Positions 63,564-64,000 of a DNA stretch of 64,000 nt are shown here, piece by piece. A program made the translations under genes and the position numbers. Position 1 is the stretch's first letter. Every line of letters begins with the position of its first letter. Source of the stretch: JAMXLO01 sp963832895 (GTDB lineage: Bacteria; Pseudomonadota; Alphaproteobacteria; Acetobacterales; Acetobacteraceae); assembly GCA_963832895.1 (NCBI GenBank), contig CAWHVQ010000012.1, positions 248,001 through 312,000 of the forward strand, written 5' to 3'. The notes below the pieces were generated by a model. The model saw only the letters and a program-made list of their open reading frames with translations. It did not search any database and was not told the DNA's origin.

Positions 63564-64000
63564 ATGACATTGCAATTCGGTTGGTGGGACCATTTCGAGC
63601 AGCGGTCGGATATGCCGCTATGGCAGCAATACGATGAACGCATCGAGCTGATCCGACACGCAGAGGAGCTGGGATTTTACGGCTATCACATCGCCGAGCA
63701 CCACTTCACGACGCTCGATATGGCGCCGTCGCCGATCGTCTTCCTCGCCGCGGTGGCGCGACGCACGACGAAGATCCGACTGGGCACGATGGTGCTGTGC
63801 CTGCCGCTGTACCATCCGACGCGGCTGGTGCAGGAGATCTGCATGATGGACCAGCTCTCACATGGCCGCTTCATGCCGGGTGTAGGCCGCGGCATACGCG
63901 ATGTGGAACACGAATGGTTTGGCAGCGACATCCGCGAGACGCGCGATGCGTACGACGAGGTGCTGTCGATCGTGCTGCAAGGATTGAGCACCGGGCGGAT
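63564..64000 (+). CDS. Luciferase-like flavin-dependent oxidoreductase, 3' end beyond window
   Basis: The frame is open from the ATG at 63564 to the window edge (145 residues). It starts MTLQFGWWDHFEQRSDMPLW and shows ELGFYGYHIAEHHFTTLDMA, RLGTMVLCLPLYHPTRLVQE and LSHGRFMPGVGRG, the N-terminal half of the bacterial luciferase fold. GGGGAG precedes the start. It is divergent from the PrpF-like gene with 79 bases between starts, so they share a control region. Confidence 0.9.
   Translation, partial: MTLQFGWWDHFEQRSDMPLWQQYDERIELIRHAEELGFYGYHIAEHHFTTLDMAPSPIVFLAAVARRTTKIRLGTMVLCLPLYHPTRLVQEICMMDQLSHGRFMPGVGRGIRDVEHEWFGSDIRETRDAYDEVLSIVLQGLSTGR

Overview
The window is GC-rich, densely coded DNA from an alphaproteobacterium. 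The gene set (LpxB, quinone-linked PyrD, SecD/SecF, monomeric isocitrate dehydrogenase, many ABC and Bug-type transport genes, a GNAT-MutT fusion, a chemoreceptor with a C-terminal PilZ domain) fits the Rhodospirillales, most likely Acetobacteraceae. This placement rests on gene content and codon bias; no rRNA or tRNA gene is present to confirm it.

Layout. 0-9 kb is an aryl-acetate region: a fused indolepyruvate-type 2-oxoacid:ferredoxin oxidoreductase (minus) beside a tightly coupled plus-strand operon VOC-paaG-paaI-paaK, then an HpaB-type flavin monooxygenase (minus). A small scar of two gene fragments (DUF1697-like and IS256-like) lies between. 9-13 kb has a ClC transporter with CBS domains, a DenD-like dehydrogenase and diaminopropionate ammonia-lyase. 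13.9-15.7 kb looks like a phage-derived cassette: a clear promoter and intrinsic terminator, small phage-type proteins, and an overlapping membrane coiled-coil/lipoprotein pair laid out like Rz/Rz1 spanins. 15.7-30 kb is mostly housekeeping: pyrD, HAD phosphatases, a frameshifted Mg2+ P-type ATPase, a UspA protein, a frameshifted Nudix gene, a LuxR regulator, a sugar nucleotidyltransferase, an acyl carrier protein, hisI and lpxB. 30-36 kb is a four-gene oligopeptide ABC operon without a binding protein, followed by an ArgE-like deacylase and an aspartoacylase-like hydrolase. 36-41 kb has cinA, GNAT-MutT, a chemoreceptor and a luciferase-like oxidoreductase. 41.5-48 kb is a single-strand run of uronate-dehydrogenase-like SDR, NitT/TauT-type ABC transporter, MFS carrier, flavin oxidoreductase and nicotinamidase-like hydrolase, which looks like an uptake-plus-catabolism unit of unknown substrate. 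49-57 kb has monomeric icd, a FUSC exporter, an MFS carrier and a decayed proton-pumping P-type ATPase. 57-62.3 kb has secD, secF, an orphan Bug protein and the two molybdenum storage protein genes mosB and mosA. The window ends with a PrpF-like isomerase and a truncated luciferase-like gene.

Two cross-cutting observations stand out. First, a GC-rich palindromic repeat occurs at four places, and in two unrelated ABC permease genes it lies in frame immediately after a GTGA-coupled start, so it appears to be translated as the N-terminus. Second, six single-base frame breaks interrupt otherwise intact, conserved genes (mgtA, a Nudix gene, the chemoreceptor twice, secF, mosA). Because secF is included, assembly error is as likely as real decay; the P-type ATPase relic at 56.2-56.8 kb, which is truncated and broken several times, is a genuine pseudogene.
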